From NCBI GenBank assembly GCA_029834535.1, contig JAQMWT010000177.1, forward strand, positions 1-64,000: a DNA stretch of 64,000 nucleotides, written 5' to 3'. Of the stretch, positions 31,101 to 41,319 are shown piece after piece. Both the position numbers and the translations under genes were made by a program. Origin of the DNA: Chrysophaeum taylorii. Its lineage: Eukaryota; Sar; Pelagophyceae; Pelagomonadales; Pelagomonadaceae. The notes below the pieces were generated by a model, which saw only the letters and a program-made list of their open reading frames with translations, did no database searches and was not told the DNA's origin. Position 1 is the stretch's first letter, and the number at the start of each line of letters is the position of its first letter.

Positions 31101-32973
31101 TGCTCGGGCTATGAGCACGCAATTTTCTTTCGTCTGTGCCTATTGCTGCTTCAGGGCTCTCACCACATTCCTCGACGGCGTTGCGATAAAATCTCTTCAC
31201 CTGGTGAGAATCAGACATGGTCGTAGGTCGACCATTGCCGAAGCCATCAGAGGTAAAGTGATCATCGCCAGCAATACCAGTAGTCACGGCGCGATATCTG
31301 TCGACAACTCTGACTTTATCGACGGAGCTGTCATCATGAGTCGCAGCACGATATCCGACAACGCCTCCGTTTGCATGAGCGTCATCGTGATCATGTGCAA
31401 CGTTGGGCATCCCAGTCACTCTGCTGTAGCCAGCGACATCATTCGAAGGAACGCGACCACCCTCGATATTTCTCTCGCAGGCAGCACCACCGCGGTACCC
31501 GCCGCTGCCGTTGCCCCCCCCGGTTGCAGCAGTGTGATCGCCAAAGTTATCTCCGCTGACCGCGGCGTGATAACAACCACCGCTGCCGTCATCTCTCAAA
31601 GAAACAGAAGCACCGCGATAATCAACAAAAGCATCTCCACTACCGGCGGTGCGATTATCGCCGCCACCGCCGAGTTTGGAAGGAGCAGCAGTAGCATCAG
31701 CCCGACAGCCATCAACAGCATCTCCGTCACCGGCGGCGCGATACGTGCTGCAGTCGCTGCCTCTTCTGGTCACAACTGATTGGTCTTCACCGCTGCGCGC
31801 GGGACGATGCGTGTCGCCGACTCTGGCGGCAGCAGAACCACGATAGATAAACAGATCTTCACAGCCCACGGCACGATATACGGCACCATCGTCGCGAGTG
31901 CCAACGGCACTATCGTTTGCGTTCCTGCTGAACCCACCGCGGACTGTTGAGGTGGCAATGACAGCACCGCGAGGGATACGAGGAAGGCACTTCAACTTTC
32001 TCGACGCGTAGGCCTCGTCCTGGAGCGAGTCGATAAGTTGGCCGCAGCGGGCGTAGACCGGGTGAAAATTTGCCTGCGACACTCATCAATACGCTGCAGC
32101 GTGGAAACGCACATCGAGACGATTCATTTGTTCAGCCTTGTTGAAGAGGACGAATGCTACACGGTTCTCGGCAAAAGCGCCGACGAGGAGGCGGCGCCAT
32201 CTAAGCGAATGAACCTTTTCGGGTGTGAGGTAGATGAGGGCGGTCGGAAGTTGTCGCAATTGGTCGAGGGTCTTGGCATCAGTATCCCCGAGTGCGACGA
32301 CAGATCGTCCGCCAAGGAGGCCGAGTTTGAGCGCGAGGCGCGCTGCACCGGACGATTCCTCGCCCCACTTGCGCCAGTCGGCCAAAAACGACCGTTCGAG
32401 CACCGACTCGCGCTCGATCGTGCACGACTTGGCCACGTCGTACGACGCTGAGTCGGCCGCAGCTTGATTGAGCACGGCACATCGCTGCGCCGCCGCGTCC
32501 GCGCGTGGCTCGAGCACAACGCTCAGTCGACCAGAAAAATAGTGCTCGATGAGGGCAGCGAGTTCAAAGCCGACGAAATCACTGTACCGCGTTACAACCA
32601 CGTCCCGGCGATCGAAGATGAGCGCTGCGGCAGCCGAGGCCTCGGATTCGCGAAGATCGGCGTCCTTAAGTTCCAAGATTCGCAGCGCGAACCGAAGGGG
32701 TGCGTCCTCATCGCTACGCTGCCGCAGCACGCGACGCAGCGACTCGCAAGGGAGCTCTGGGTTGTCGCTCATCTCGATTGGCCCCCCTACCGATTCGCAC
32801 CGAACGCGTCCAACATAAACGTTTTGCCGTGTGATAGGGTAAGAGTCATGAATTGGAGGGCGGGCCTCAAATCTGTGTACGCGGCTCGCCACCGGTGGAG
32901 TTATCGTTGCGGGCGGTTTCGCACCCTTTGGCGGGATTGCGCTCTGTCTGAAGCACGACCCTAAAGATGTCAT
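28102..32973 (-). CDS. Formin with a degenerate RecQ-like helicase N-terminus
   Basis: Predicted exons (minus strand): 32113-32973, 28645-32073, 28349-28586, 28102-28298; introns of 39, 58 and 50 nt, all GT-AG, total ~1574 aa. Residues ~70-340 follow the order of RecQ motifs but lack the catalytic ones. Walker A is replaced (RRDVVVTRYSDFVGFEL), LIYLTPEKV is kept, and DEAH reads NKAE (FVLFNKAEQMNRLD) before NFHPVYARCG. A Gly/Asp-rich linker and a coiled coil (~635-690) follow. Two WASHC3/CCDC53-like motifs are at ~778-815 and ~836-875 (YFKMLNMHVPRGAVQAKM; YFRMLKMHLPRMAVEAKM). The FH2 domain runs ~910-1450 (KKMRGLFWSRLKKR). A Lys/Gln/Ala-rich helix and a CGEC...CADC zinc-ribbon-like end complete the protein. 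FH2 domains nucleate and elongate actin; no Pro-rich FH1 is evident. The helicase tail and FH2 lie in one unbroken 1,143-codon exon, which supports a true fusion. Confidence 0.75.
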
Positions 32974-33400
32974 ACGAATTCATTCATTAATAGCTCCTCA
33001 AGTGGTCGCGGGGATATTATGTAAGCGCCACCGTAGATTCACTCCGGTGTCTACTCCAGAGCCTACTGGCGAGCTTCGAGCCAAAAGCGCCCAAGGAGAT
33101 CATTTAAGCGACTCTAGTCCATTCATTAGTGACCCCGCCCCTTTTCGATGGACCGTGTTTTATTTCCTAAACAGTTCAAACAGAAACTTGTATAGCACGT
33201 CCCGCATCAGATCGATCACCCTCACGAGTGGACGGTAACAATAATATGTTGATTGTGTGCCCAAATGCTATACCTGGAGTACATTGATCGTGGCTTGAAG
33301 GGCAAGTGGACACTGCGCTCTCAGGCCGTGAGAGAGCTGGCAAGTGTGTCACTCAAGACAAACTCTAAACATCTCTATCCTAGGAGCGGACTCGTAAAAA
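32974..33400. other. Upstream flank of the formin gene
   Basis: AT-richer sequence than the gene body. No gene or clear promoter motif recognised. Confidence 0.4.
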
Positions 33401-35045
33401 GTCGGCAGATCACAAAATCTGCACCGAGAAGCGGAATCAGCAAAAAAGCATGCTGGACATCTTATCTGCACCACCCCAAACCAGCGTGCGTCCACCACAA
33501 GACACCGAGGGCGATTTGTCTTCTCGATTGACCCCTCCTTCATCGTCTCCCTTGTCGCAGCAATCGCAAGAACGAAGGCAATGGGGCTCAAATTCATAAA
33601 CGTCGCCCATAATGAAACCACTGTCGCTTCAAACTCCAGTCGCATTGCTCGTGTCGAAGACTGAAATATAGCCGCAAAGCCCGACACCTTTTTTCTCGAG
33701 CGATGACTTGTCGTCATTGTTGCGCGAGCATGCCGAACAACTCCAAACGGTACGCTCCGAAGAGTCTCAGCAGTTCCTCGATCTGCAAAACGACACCATA
33801 CGTGACAAATTTGACGAACTCTGTTTCTCACAAAATCACCAGCACTCTAAAAAGAGCCATGCAACAGCATCATGAGAAGCTCGCAACTCTAACGGCTATC
33901 AAAAGCGAAGCTATCAGTTGTTGACACAATGATCAGCTATGGTTGATAACCAATAAGCTCCGCTCTCAAGACGAGCAAATTTCCAACCTTCGACAGGACA
34001 TGCAACTCAGTCGACAAGAACTACGACAAGAAATGCATTGTAATCAAGCTCATACATAGAACAGTCTTGATGCCATCTTTGCTTACCTCCATCTACAAGC
34101 TCAGCCGCCAGCCACTAGCGCCACTGACGCCGAAGCCTGTGCACAAAAAATGTTGAAGCTAATGTGGAGCCTACGGAAACGGAACCTCAACATCACTCAC
34201 AGGATCCAGCTCCACCAAAGGGCACTGCCGATTATTAATCATCATTCCCCCCATCATAGTTGTGCGTATCGCAGAATCGCAATCGTCGCCGCCTCAAAGG
34301 CAAACCACCCTCGTTATCTACGTTTGATGATAAACTTGAGCAGGCATTCGAATGCTAAACATAGATCTTCCGAGCGCGATTTGAGAAACTTTAGCAGCTT
34401 GTGCATCCGTACAAGCGCACTGATGAGGATACCCGTCATCGCCGCGATTCCCGCGCCAATCGGAATCCACGTGAAAAAATAAAGTTGCGGCATCGACCTT
34501 CCTTTACGTAAGCCCCGCATCAGCCACTATGCCAAGGAAGAATCCCTAAGTCATGAAAGCCTTCCTTCGTGCATGGTCCGCAAAAATTGATCATGAAGCT
34601 CGCGGAATGTTCAAGCCTCTCAAGCAACCGCCTTATGCAAAACGCAACAAGGCAATTTCTACTTACTAACTTTCTGGAAGTTCCAGATTTGGTTGTGGTG
34701 AACAGAACTTACAGAAAGACCGTCATGTCCTACCTTATAGAGCTTTCAAGGATGTCAGATCAGGAACCCGAAGATCATCACCGCCGCCCCCGCGAGCGCA
34801 TTCATCGCTGACGCGCCTTACAACTCCGAGAATGATGATTCTGAGGACCCATCAAAAGCCTGAACACGGCGTGGGTGGCTCGTACACACCGTGCGCTCAT
34901 CTCACGAACCCATCCAAATGATAGCGTTGATAGTATAGCTCTTTCTCGGAATCATAGCTCTTCGCAGACCCCTTGTTCACATTCACCTTCCTCCTGTAAC
35001 CTTTTTTCATGCTGCTCTGGCGATTCCCCAACCACACTTTCAATT
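33400..35045 (+). mobile_element. Decayed retroelement, gag-like, family not assigned
   Basis: Plus-strand frames give short protein-like runs: a coiled coil (LLREHAEQLQTVRSEESQQF), then NLRQDMQLSRQELRQEM, then GKPPSLSTFDDKLEQAFE and PYKRTDEDTRHRRDS. The last, near 34.57-34.67 kb, is KIDHEARGMFKPLKQPPYAK. The coiled coil and basic linkers are gag-like. The region is heavily broken and shows no terminal repeats. It ends next to a TTAG-tailed 3' end at 35115. It is an old fossil by its state. Confidence 0.35.
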
Positions 35046-35115
35046 CTAGTCACGGCGCGTGGGATCAGCCTACGCCCCATGCACTGGGCTGGCCCATAGT
35101 TAGTTAGTTAGTTAG
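35046..35115 (+). repeat. Retroposon 3' end, tail type 2, with (TTAG)n
   Basis: gggatcagcc-tacgccccatgcactgggctggcccata is followed by about four TTAG units. It matches the 3' end of the SINE-like copy at 37779-38205 (gggatcagccaacaccccgtggactggtccggcctatgg then TTAG units). It differs from the tail of the LINE copies, so at least two tail types share the TTAG repeat. Confidence 0.65.
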
Positions 35116-36206
35116 CGTGCTTCAAGTCGACGACCAGCTATTCGTCGGACGCGCCAACTCTTCCTTCACCAACTTCACCAGAAGTGATTAACCGAGGCGA
35201 ATCGTCCTGTTCGCCTCCAGAGTAGGGCGTGAATACAGCCATTATTTTGTCTGCTTTGGAGACCGCTGGAGCTCGCCATCTTCTTGGTTTCAAGTCACTT
35301 CAGCTTCGAGATTTTGAACCTCAAGTTCGTCATCTTTGTAAAGGTGATGCGCTAGCAATTCTTCCATCAGCCATATTATGACGCTGGTGATCTTAGAAGT
35401 TTCGTCGGGCCTAGTCGGCTTATTTTCGGTAGCTGAATAAAGTCGGCGAAAAGCCAGTTTTTTCTTCACTTCGTGAATTGACACTTTGAATCGTTGATCG
35501 AAAGCGAGAGCTTCGTTCGACAGAACTGTAAGGAAATCTGGATGCGTGTTTGTACGCAGATGCGGAGGTTTGAGTTTGTTTTGGTCATCAAACAACGGAG
35601 AAGACGTCGGATTTACAAGTGGTTTGGGAACAAGGGAACAAATTTCTGATCGTGTACAAGTAACTTTGCAAATTCTGGTTCTTTCTTTTGGCGCGCCAAG
35701 CGCTTATGCTGTTGATACTTCTTATAGTGTGCTATTGTTTGAGAAGATCTTTGTCGTCGGCTGCTTCCACTGTGTCGATGAAGACATCGAGATTATCTGG
35801 ATGGTCTCCGAGTTCTTCCGTTGAGTGTACGGCGTCTTTCTAATTTGAATCATGTGAGTCAAGCAAAATGGTGTTGACGTGGAGCTTGTGAGAACAGGTA
35901 GGTAAGGTGGCTGATGTCGTTGTTGTTTACGACGAGATGTTGTAATTAACTTCCTTTAGTCAGCGACGCCGCGGAGGCTTTCTTAATGGAGAAGATAGTA
36001 TGGGTCAATGTTGAGGATTTGAAACCGTTATTGGTCGAAATCACAGCGATTCCTTGGGTCAGCTTGAGGTTCTGGAGACAAACTTGCTCTTCCGGGAGGA
36101 GGTGTGGACAATATCGGGTCTAAAGACAGCCTTAGACAGCCGGCGAGAAGAGTGGGACCCTTAATGAGAGCAGGAGCTTCTGATTCCATGAAAGAGTCGG
36201 GGCATT
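35116..36206. other. Gene-poor stretch with one uncertain minus-strand frame
   Basis: A minus-strand frame at 35290-35595 (starting MFDDQNKLKPPHLRTNTHPD, 101 aa, acidic helical C-terminus) has plausible codon use but no match to a family I know. It reads on upstream without a stop toward SLVPKPLVNPTSSPL, so it could be the end of a spliced or decayed gene. Nothing else in the stretch is supported. Confidence 0.3.
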
Positions 36207-36826
36207 TCAGGCATAGGATTCATGCGCGATGTGGAAGGGACCTGAGTCGGGTAAATGTTGGTGTTGGTCGTCTGTAAGCCGCATGGACTGCATTTGACCA
36301 TGCGCACCCAGTTGCTTGAAATGCGACAGTTCCATCTTGTCGACTTTGTAGCGGATATCCAGGAACTTGTTCAGGATGTATTGGGCTTGTAGGGCGGTAT
36401 GTTGCCCAAGGCGCGAGTCGAGGAGGCGACGGATGTCGAACATCACATCGGGTCCGATGATGTGTGTGAAGCCAAGGGCCTTGGTGTTTTGATAGTATGA
36501 GAGATGATGAGTGTCGTTCGCGTTGATATAGATAAACTTGCGGGAAGTAGAGCGAACCACTGTCCGAAGATAGATGATGCAAGCAATTTGTATTCGGTGA
36601 GGTGGTAGTGGGTGCTTGAGGCCTTTGGTGGATCAGCAGGGTCCTTGAGTTCTGCTTCAAGTGCCGCAATCTTGGGGAGGTAAACGTCGTGGAAACTTTT
36701 ATGCCCAAAGGTGCCGAACTCACCCTCGAAATGCACAATTAAAACCGGCAAAGTTGTCATCGGCGTTGTCTTGGGTGGAGTGGAGTTGTTTGTAGGTGTA
36801 GATGGAATATGAGAGGAGTGCGTCAC
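36207..36826 (-). mobile_element. Gag-like retroelement fossil
   Basis: Minus-strand frames show PVLIVHFEGEFGTFGHKSFH, then FIYINANDTHHLSYY, then ALQAQYILNKFLDIRYKVD and KMELSHFKQLGAHGQMQSM. The succession of a short variable N-terminus, a helical core and an L-x-x-F-L-D/x-I-x-Y-K segment recalls copia gag proteins. This is only a fold-level impression. The element is broken in a few places and no LTRs were recognised. Confidence 0.35.
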
Positions 36827-37778
36827 TAAAGATGTTGCTCGCGTGGAGTGCGGAGTCCTAGGTGTCTAATTCGATTAGGAGAGCGGGGCGAACGGCAGTT
36901 TCGGGGTCGAGGTGATCGATGGAGCATGAGAGGATGTATCTCGGCATCCCATGCTGGAATTTCTAATTTTCGGTCTATGCGCTCATGGGCTCGGACATTC
37001 TGCAAAAGGCTGGAGTTCCGTGGCGTCGCTACTTGGAGTCGCGTGATTGGTAGGTGGTTGTGGTTATTCTATTTTTTCGGGGACGGTTGTGGTCCGGCTT
37101 GGTGAGTGAGTGCGGTAACCATAGCACGAAGTTGCTGAACATTTTCTGAGTTGTTCCTTCAGGTCGGCCTGGGTGCTGTGGAGCGTGGTCTGATCACTCT
37201 GGAGCTCTGTCTGATTGCTCAGGAACGTTGCTTAACTATTATGTCGCTGCGGACTTTTTACAGACGTTTTCTTGATCGCGAGTCACTGGGAAATTCAAAA
37301 TACGTGCGCAAGAAAGCAATCGTTGCAGCACATTCCGAAAACTCGGCATTCACCAGGGACGTTCCAGCAGTCAGTCAGTGTGGCCCAAGAGCGACTGCGA
37401 GGGCGAGCCGAGCCAGCTTTCTCGCCCAGCGTCTCTACGCGTACGAAACGCAGCTCGTGGGCAGGACTGCGGCAATTAAACCCTTCCATCATCGTGCGCC
37501 ACCACTGACTGGCATAACGCGCTTCTCATCAGATGCTCCGAACCCGACTGACTGCACGGGCGCCTCTGAAACGGTGTCGTGGGTCGTGTCGGCGACATGG
37601 ACCGCAAATTGCAATGGCAGCGTGGCTTGGAGCGTGCGAGACCAAGCGCGGTGATGTTGACGACGTCACGCGCACAGGCCGACGACGTGGCAGCGACCGC
37701 GAGGGCAAGCCAAGCGCAGTCCGGGGATTCTCGACCGTCGGCTGTACCTTTTATAGCCCCACGCTCCGCGTTCGAAGA
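36827..37778. other. Repeat-rich stretch without a supported gene
   Basis: Open frames at 37151-37654 and 37533-37790 overlap and neither resembles a known protein. The sequence just left of the SINE-like element (cgagggc-agcc-agc words at ~37398 and ~37700) is internally repetitive. Confidence 0.4.
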
Positions 37779-38205
37779 CTAACTAACTAACCATAGGCCG
37801 GACCAGTCCACGGGGTGTTGGCTGATCCCAACGCCGCAGCGCGAAGGATCAGAATCACAGGGAAAAGAGAAGAGGGGCGCTGAAAGGAGCGTCGGGGGAA
37901 TGAATATGACGCCTGTCGCCATGCGACGCGGAGACCGCGATTTGGCAGACAACAATCTCGTCGTTAGCGCCTCCTTCCGCGCCCCCCGGCCACAACCCGT
38001 CCCGCTGCGAACATTACGGCTTCCTGTAGCAGCAAAAAATGGGTGGCTTCTCCGGATCTGCTTGATTCCCCACTTCGTTTCCGCTACTTGAAGGCACGCT
38101 GTCGCACTTCCAACCGGCCCGCCCCGGAGGCGAACAGGTGCCAACCTACTCCGGGAGGACGAATGCCCTCGCAAGGCGCAGGTTCAGAAAAGGTACTCCA
38201 TCGCG
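37779..38205 (-). repeat. SINE-like retroposon, second copy, with (TTAG)n tail
   Basis: Read on the minus strand it shares with the 4777-5139 element the 5' block (cttgcgagggcat, ggttggcacctgttcgcctc, gggcgggccggttgg) and the central block (cgcggtctccgcgtcgcatg). It carries an extra ~80-bp internal segment and a different 3' end (tail type 2). The tail on the plus strand is actaactaactaacc at 37778-37792. It was probably mobilised by a different LINE subfamily from the first copy. Target-site duplications are not certain here. Confidence 0.65.
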
Positions 38206-38610
38206 ACAATATCATCTCGAAGGATAGTTTTATCCTTACCCTCGAATTTCGGGTGACGAGCCTTAAGGGAGAGATGTCGCTGACCAAACCGGCGTGGGTG
38301 TCCGGCACCGAAACGACGGCCGTGCTAAAGATTGAGCATGTCTCGGAGTGAAGGCAGCTGATGCGACGACAGGTGTGATGTAGACGGCGTCAAGCTCGAA
38401 TACAAGGAGTATCCCGAGGCGAGTTCGGAGCATGCGCAACTCGCTCGGATATTGTTTGCAGGATTGGTCGGCGGCTCGGAGTATGAGCGTCGCCGCCGAG
38501 ATGACGGTCAACGGCTTGAATCCTGGGTCGACTTACAATTTCCGGCTAGTGAGCGGCTCCGAGATCGGCCCCGAGATCGTTGTTGATACCCAGGGTGAGT
38601 GCGCGCGCGT
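38206..38610 (+). pseudogene. FN3-like exon fragment(s)
   Basis: The frame near 38500-38593 reads VNGLNPGSTYNFRLVSGSEI then GPEIVVDTQ. This is the E-F-G strand pattern of fibronectin type III domains (L-x-P-G-T-x-Y-x-F-R-V). It ends at a good splice donor (cagg/gtgagt near 38594). Upstream frames (FILTLEFRVTSLKGEMS; GVKLEYKEYPEASSEHAQLA) could be earlier exons of the same protein. No complete gene can be built, and the SINE-like copy lies directly upstream, so it may be a broken gene. Confidence 0.35.
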
Positions 38611-38829
38611 GCGTGCGACTCTTTCCGCCGGAGGCTTCTTTCTCACCGCCGCCTCGGCACGCGCAGCGCCGGGGTGTACGCCCAAGCCCAAGCGATGTAC
38701 AATAGCCTGAGTGCCGACATGCGACAGTATGCGGGTCGCACCAAACGCGCCCACTCCGATGTGGCTAGTATACATACGCGGCACCAGGAAGTAGTAGAGT
38801 TGAGGAGGAGGATGATGTGGGTGTTGAGT

Positions 38830-39855
38830 TTAGGTTGCGTCGTCGCTGGCGTCGGTGGCGCGACGTTCGATCCCTCGGGCCTTGTAGTCCTCTTCGACGG
38901 CCAAGCCGAGTTTGGGAATCATGTCGCTGGGCTCGCCGGCGGCGGCACCGTCGTCGCTGTCTTCTTTGACTGGTTGATACGCTTCCTGGCGCATGCGCTC
39001 GCGCTCTTCCTGCTCTTTCTTCTCGGCGCGGACTTCGCCGATGGTCTTCTTGCCCGTCGTGAGGTCGAGCGCCGTGCGCAGGACGCCCTTCTTCTCCACA
39101 ACGAGCTCCGGGCCGCCCTTGTCGATGAGCTCCCTAATCTCGCGGCGCATGGCGTCGATGGTGTCGGGGACGTGGGTATGAAGTACGTCGGTGACCTCGT
39201 CGACGTAATCGGCCGCCACGGAAAAGAGCTCGGCTTGCGTGCACAAGAGAGCGGCCACCGTATCAGCCAAGACGGCATCCCTGGCTATTTTTGCCCTCAC
39301 GACATCCGTGCGCGCCGCGGCGGTCGCCTTCTCGCACTTATCTCTCGCCGCGGCGAGCTTTCCCGCGTCGTTCCGTCGGACGTACGCGTTGACGTCGGTC
39401 AGGGCGCCGTCGCGCGCCGCGCAGGACTTGGCTACTTCTTTGGCGGTGCCTCCAACAAACCCCCGGAGAGGGTCGAGTGCGCGCTGGACGAGGACGGCGT
39501 TCATCGATCGGCGCACGGTCGAGTTAAGGTACGCCCAGCGCTGCGCGCCCCCCTCGAGAGCCTCGCGGAAGTGCGCGTCCGAGAGCATCGACTGGTCGCT
39601 TCGTGGTCGCCTCGCGCTCACGACCCCCGACAATTTTGCCGCATTTTCGAAGAACCGGTGGGCGCCGGACAGATGCGTCGAGAGGCCAGCTCCCAGCGGA
39701 TCTAGCTCGGCGACCATCCGCTCAAAGCTCTTGCGCATCGCGTCGAACTCGGTGTCGGTCTCGCGCTCGGCCGACCCCACGCTCTCCAGCATCGTCTGCA
39801 CGGCCCGCCGCTTCGCGGTCTTCATCTTGCGGACGACTCCGTCGTCGTCGCCCAT
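38830..39855 (-). CDS. BAR-like domain protein
   Basis: About 341 aa from MGDDDGVVRKMKTAKRRAVQ; a further in-frame Met at 39924 adds a less likely extension. The protein is almost all helical. Residues ~20-250 follow the BAR pattern: KRRAVQTMLESVGSAERETD in helix 1, then FERMVAELDPLGAGLSTHLS, then DVNAYVRRNDAGKLAAARDK, a central Y/R-N-D-x-x-K-L-x-x-A-R motif typical of amphiphysin-like BAR domains. A Lys/Glu-rich stretch and an acidic tail follow. BAR dimers bend membranes, so a role in endocytosis or vesicle traffic is likely. No SH3 or PX domain is present. The TTAG microsatellite and a LINE fragment lie just upstream of the start. Confidence 0.65.
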   Translation of the reverse strand: MGDDDGVVRKMKTAKRRAVQTMLESVGSAERETDTEFDAMRKSFERMVAELDPLGAGLSTHLSGAHRFFENAAKLSGVVSARRPRSDQSMLSDAHFREALEGGAQRWAYLNSTVRRSMNAVLVQRALDPLRGFVGGTAKEVAKSCAARDGALTDVNAYVRRNDAGKLAAARDKCEKATAAARTDVVRAKIARDAVLADTVAALLCTQAELFSVAADYVDEVTDVLHTHVPDTIDAMRREIRELIDKGGPELVVEKKGVLRTALDLTTGKKTIGEVRAEKKEQEERERMRQEAYQPVKEDSDDGAAAGEPSDMIPKLGLAVEEDYKARGIERRATDASDDAT

Positions 39856-39974
39856 CGTCCCTACTTTGACCCTTTCTCCTCCTCCCTTTCTGCAGAATAC
39901 GAGCCCTCTTCTTCTCCCCCTCACAACCGTCCGTCGCCGCCGCCGCCGTGGCGAACAACGATCGTCGGGAGTGA

Positions 39975-40000
39975 GTGAGTTAGTTAGTTAGTTAGTTAGT
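39975..40000. repeat. (TTAG)n tract directly before a LINE 3' fragment
   Basis: About six TTAG units end exactly where the LINE fragment at 40001 begins, and that fragment itself ends in TTAG-like repeats. Either an older retroposon tail was the target of the LINE, or the tract is part of a target duplication. Confidence 0.75.
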
Positions 40001-40174
40001 TGCTTTTGCACGACCTCGCATAAGACCGCGCGCAGTGGCGGTACACCATCAACAAGTCCGTCCTCGTCCCTCGCCTCTGCCCCAACTGTGTGATTTTCCT
40101 CTGTGATTCCGCACCGGCTCCTGCCGGTCCGGCCTGGCTCCCATGCTCGGGAGAGGTCTGAAGTTAGTTACTTA
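40001..40174 (+). mobile_element. 5'-truncated LINE 3' end, second copy
   Basis: Matches 9385-9566: LHDLA, then DRAQWRYTI in the same frame, then the shared 3' UTR (ccccaactgtgtgatttt, ctcctgccggtccggcctgg, ctcccatgctcgggagaggt) and a tail of degenerate TTAG/TTAC units. An in-frame stop interrupts LAxDR, so the copy is dead. Only ~175 bp remain. Confidence 0.7.
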
Positions 40175-40204
40175 CTTATTATTACTACGGTCTCCTCCTC
40201 CTAA

Positions 40205-41269
40205 TTAATAAGCAATGGAATGGTTTTTGTAGCCTGTGGCGAGGCGTGGGTCGAGAGAGGCGAGACTCTCCGCCGTGCGCCGATCGTGGTCGTCCAAAAT
40301 CGTCGTCGCGCGGTGTGCGAGCCCCGCATGGATGGCGGTCGCGGGGGGGGGCGACTCGAGCGGCGGTAAGGCTCGAGTAGGCCTCATCGTCGAGCGTCGT
40401 TTTCTTCGTCGGCGTACGGGCGACGGCAGTATCGACAGCGGCGGCGGAACGGGGTGGTAGGGCGTAGAAAGGTGGATAGGCGGCCGTCGCCAGACGGGCG
40501 GCCGCGCGCGAATAGCATCACGAGGCGGGTGAGGCTCGGCCTCGGGGACGAGCCTCGGCTCGCAGCGCGGCGCGGGCGCCTCGCAGCAAAGGTCTTCGTT
40601 CGCCGCAAAAACTGGTTTCGGTCGGCGCGGACTGGCGAAAACCGGCGACCGATCGCGGTCGCGACGGTGAGCCTCGAGTCGTTCCTTGAGGTCCTGCAGC
40701 TCGCGCTCCGCCAGGTCCTCGGCCTCGCGGCGGCGGCGTGCGAGGCGGTCCTCGGTCTCCTTGCGCGCGCGTCGGAGGTTTCTCGGAACAAAAGCGACTT
40801 CGGGTTCGGTCGCCGCGCGCCGCCGTCGCTCGGCCGCCCAACGCTCCATTGCGGCATGCTCGCAGGCCGCCCTGCGTTCGCGCTCCAGGTGCGCGCTCGC
40901 CTCGGCGGCGCGCGCCCGCGCCTTTACGGGGTCGAAAACGCCCGCGCGCGCCGCCCGCTCCGCCTGTTCTCGCGCCTCGACAGCCTGCCGCGACGCGCGC
41001 TCCTGCCGTCGACGCCGACTCAGCCGCTCCCGAGCTCGGAGTCGAGCCAGCTTGGCCTCGCGCTCCTTCTGCTCGGCGTCGCGCTGACACGCGGCGCGAC
41101 GCTTCGAGGGGTGACGAATGCTGGGGGACCTCGGCGCCGCGGGGGCGGGTGACCTCGACGCCTCCACGGGGGGGAACAGTTTCGGCGGGGCCGAGGGCGG
41201 CGGCGCGACTTTCTCGCGCACGGCGGCGCAGAGAGCCCGCGCCCTCGCCAGGACCTCGTCGTCCTCCAT
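40205..41269 (-). CDS. Arg/Glu-rich coiled-coil protein
   Basis: 354 aa from MEDDEVLARARALCAAVREK. This Met is preferred because it lies 50 bp from the divergent Trm10 start and the frame upstream lacks protein-like character. Residues ~60-230 form a long charged helix rich in Arg, Ala and Glu (KEREAKLARLRARERLSRRR; EETEDRLARRRREAED-type runs), predicted coiled coil. A Pro/Arg-rich C-terminal third (HLSTPYHPVPPPLSILPSPV) is probably disordered. No catalytic domain. Its long opposite-strand shadow frames reflect GC-rich codon use. Such proteins are often structural components of cytoskeleton or centrosome, but nothing specific can be said. Confidence 0.55.
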   Translation of the reverse strand: MEDDEVLARARALCAAVREKVAPPPSAPPKLFPPVEASRSPAPAAPRSPSIRHPSKRRAACQRDAEQKEREAKLARLRARERLSRRRRQERASRQAVEAREQAERAARAGVFDPVKARARAAEASAHLERERRAACEHAAMERWAAERRRRAATEPEVAFVPRNLRRARKETEDRLARRRREAEDLAERELQDLKERLEAHRRDRDRSPVFASPRRPKPVFAANEDLCCEAPAPRCEPRLVPEAEPHPPRDAIRARPPVWRRPPIHLSTPYHPVPPPLSILPSPVRRRRKRRSTMRPTRALPPLESPPPATAIHAGLAHRATTILDDHDRRTAESLASLDPRLATGYKNHSIAY

Positions 41270-41319
41270 CAACGAAAAGATACGTATCTTTTGCGAGGGT
41301 ATAAAAAAGAAAAAGCAAC
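41270..41319. promoter_or_regulatory. 50-bp divergent start region
   Basis: Only 50 bp separate the start codons of the coiled-coil gene (minus) and the Trm10 gene (plus). Both promoters or 5' UTRs must share or overlap this tract, which contains gatacgtatcttttgc. Confidence 0.5.
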
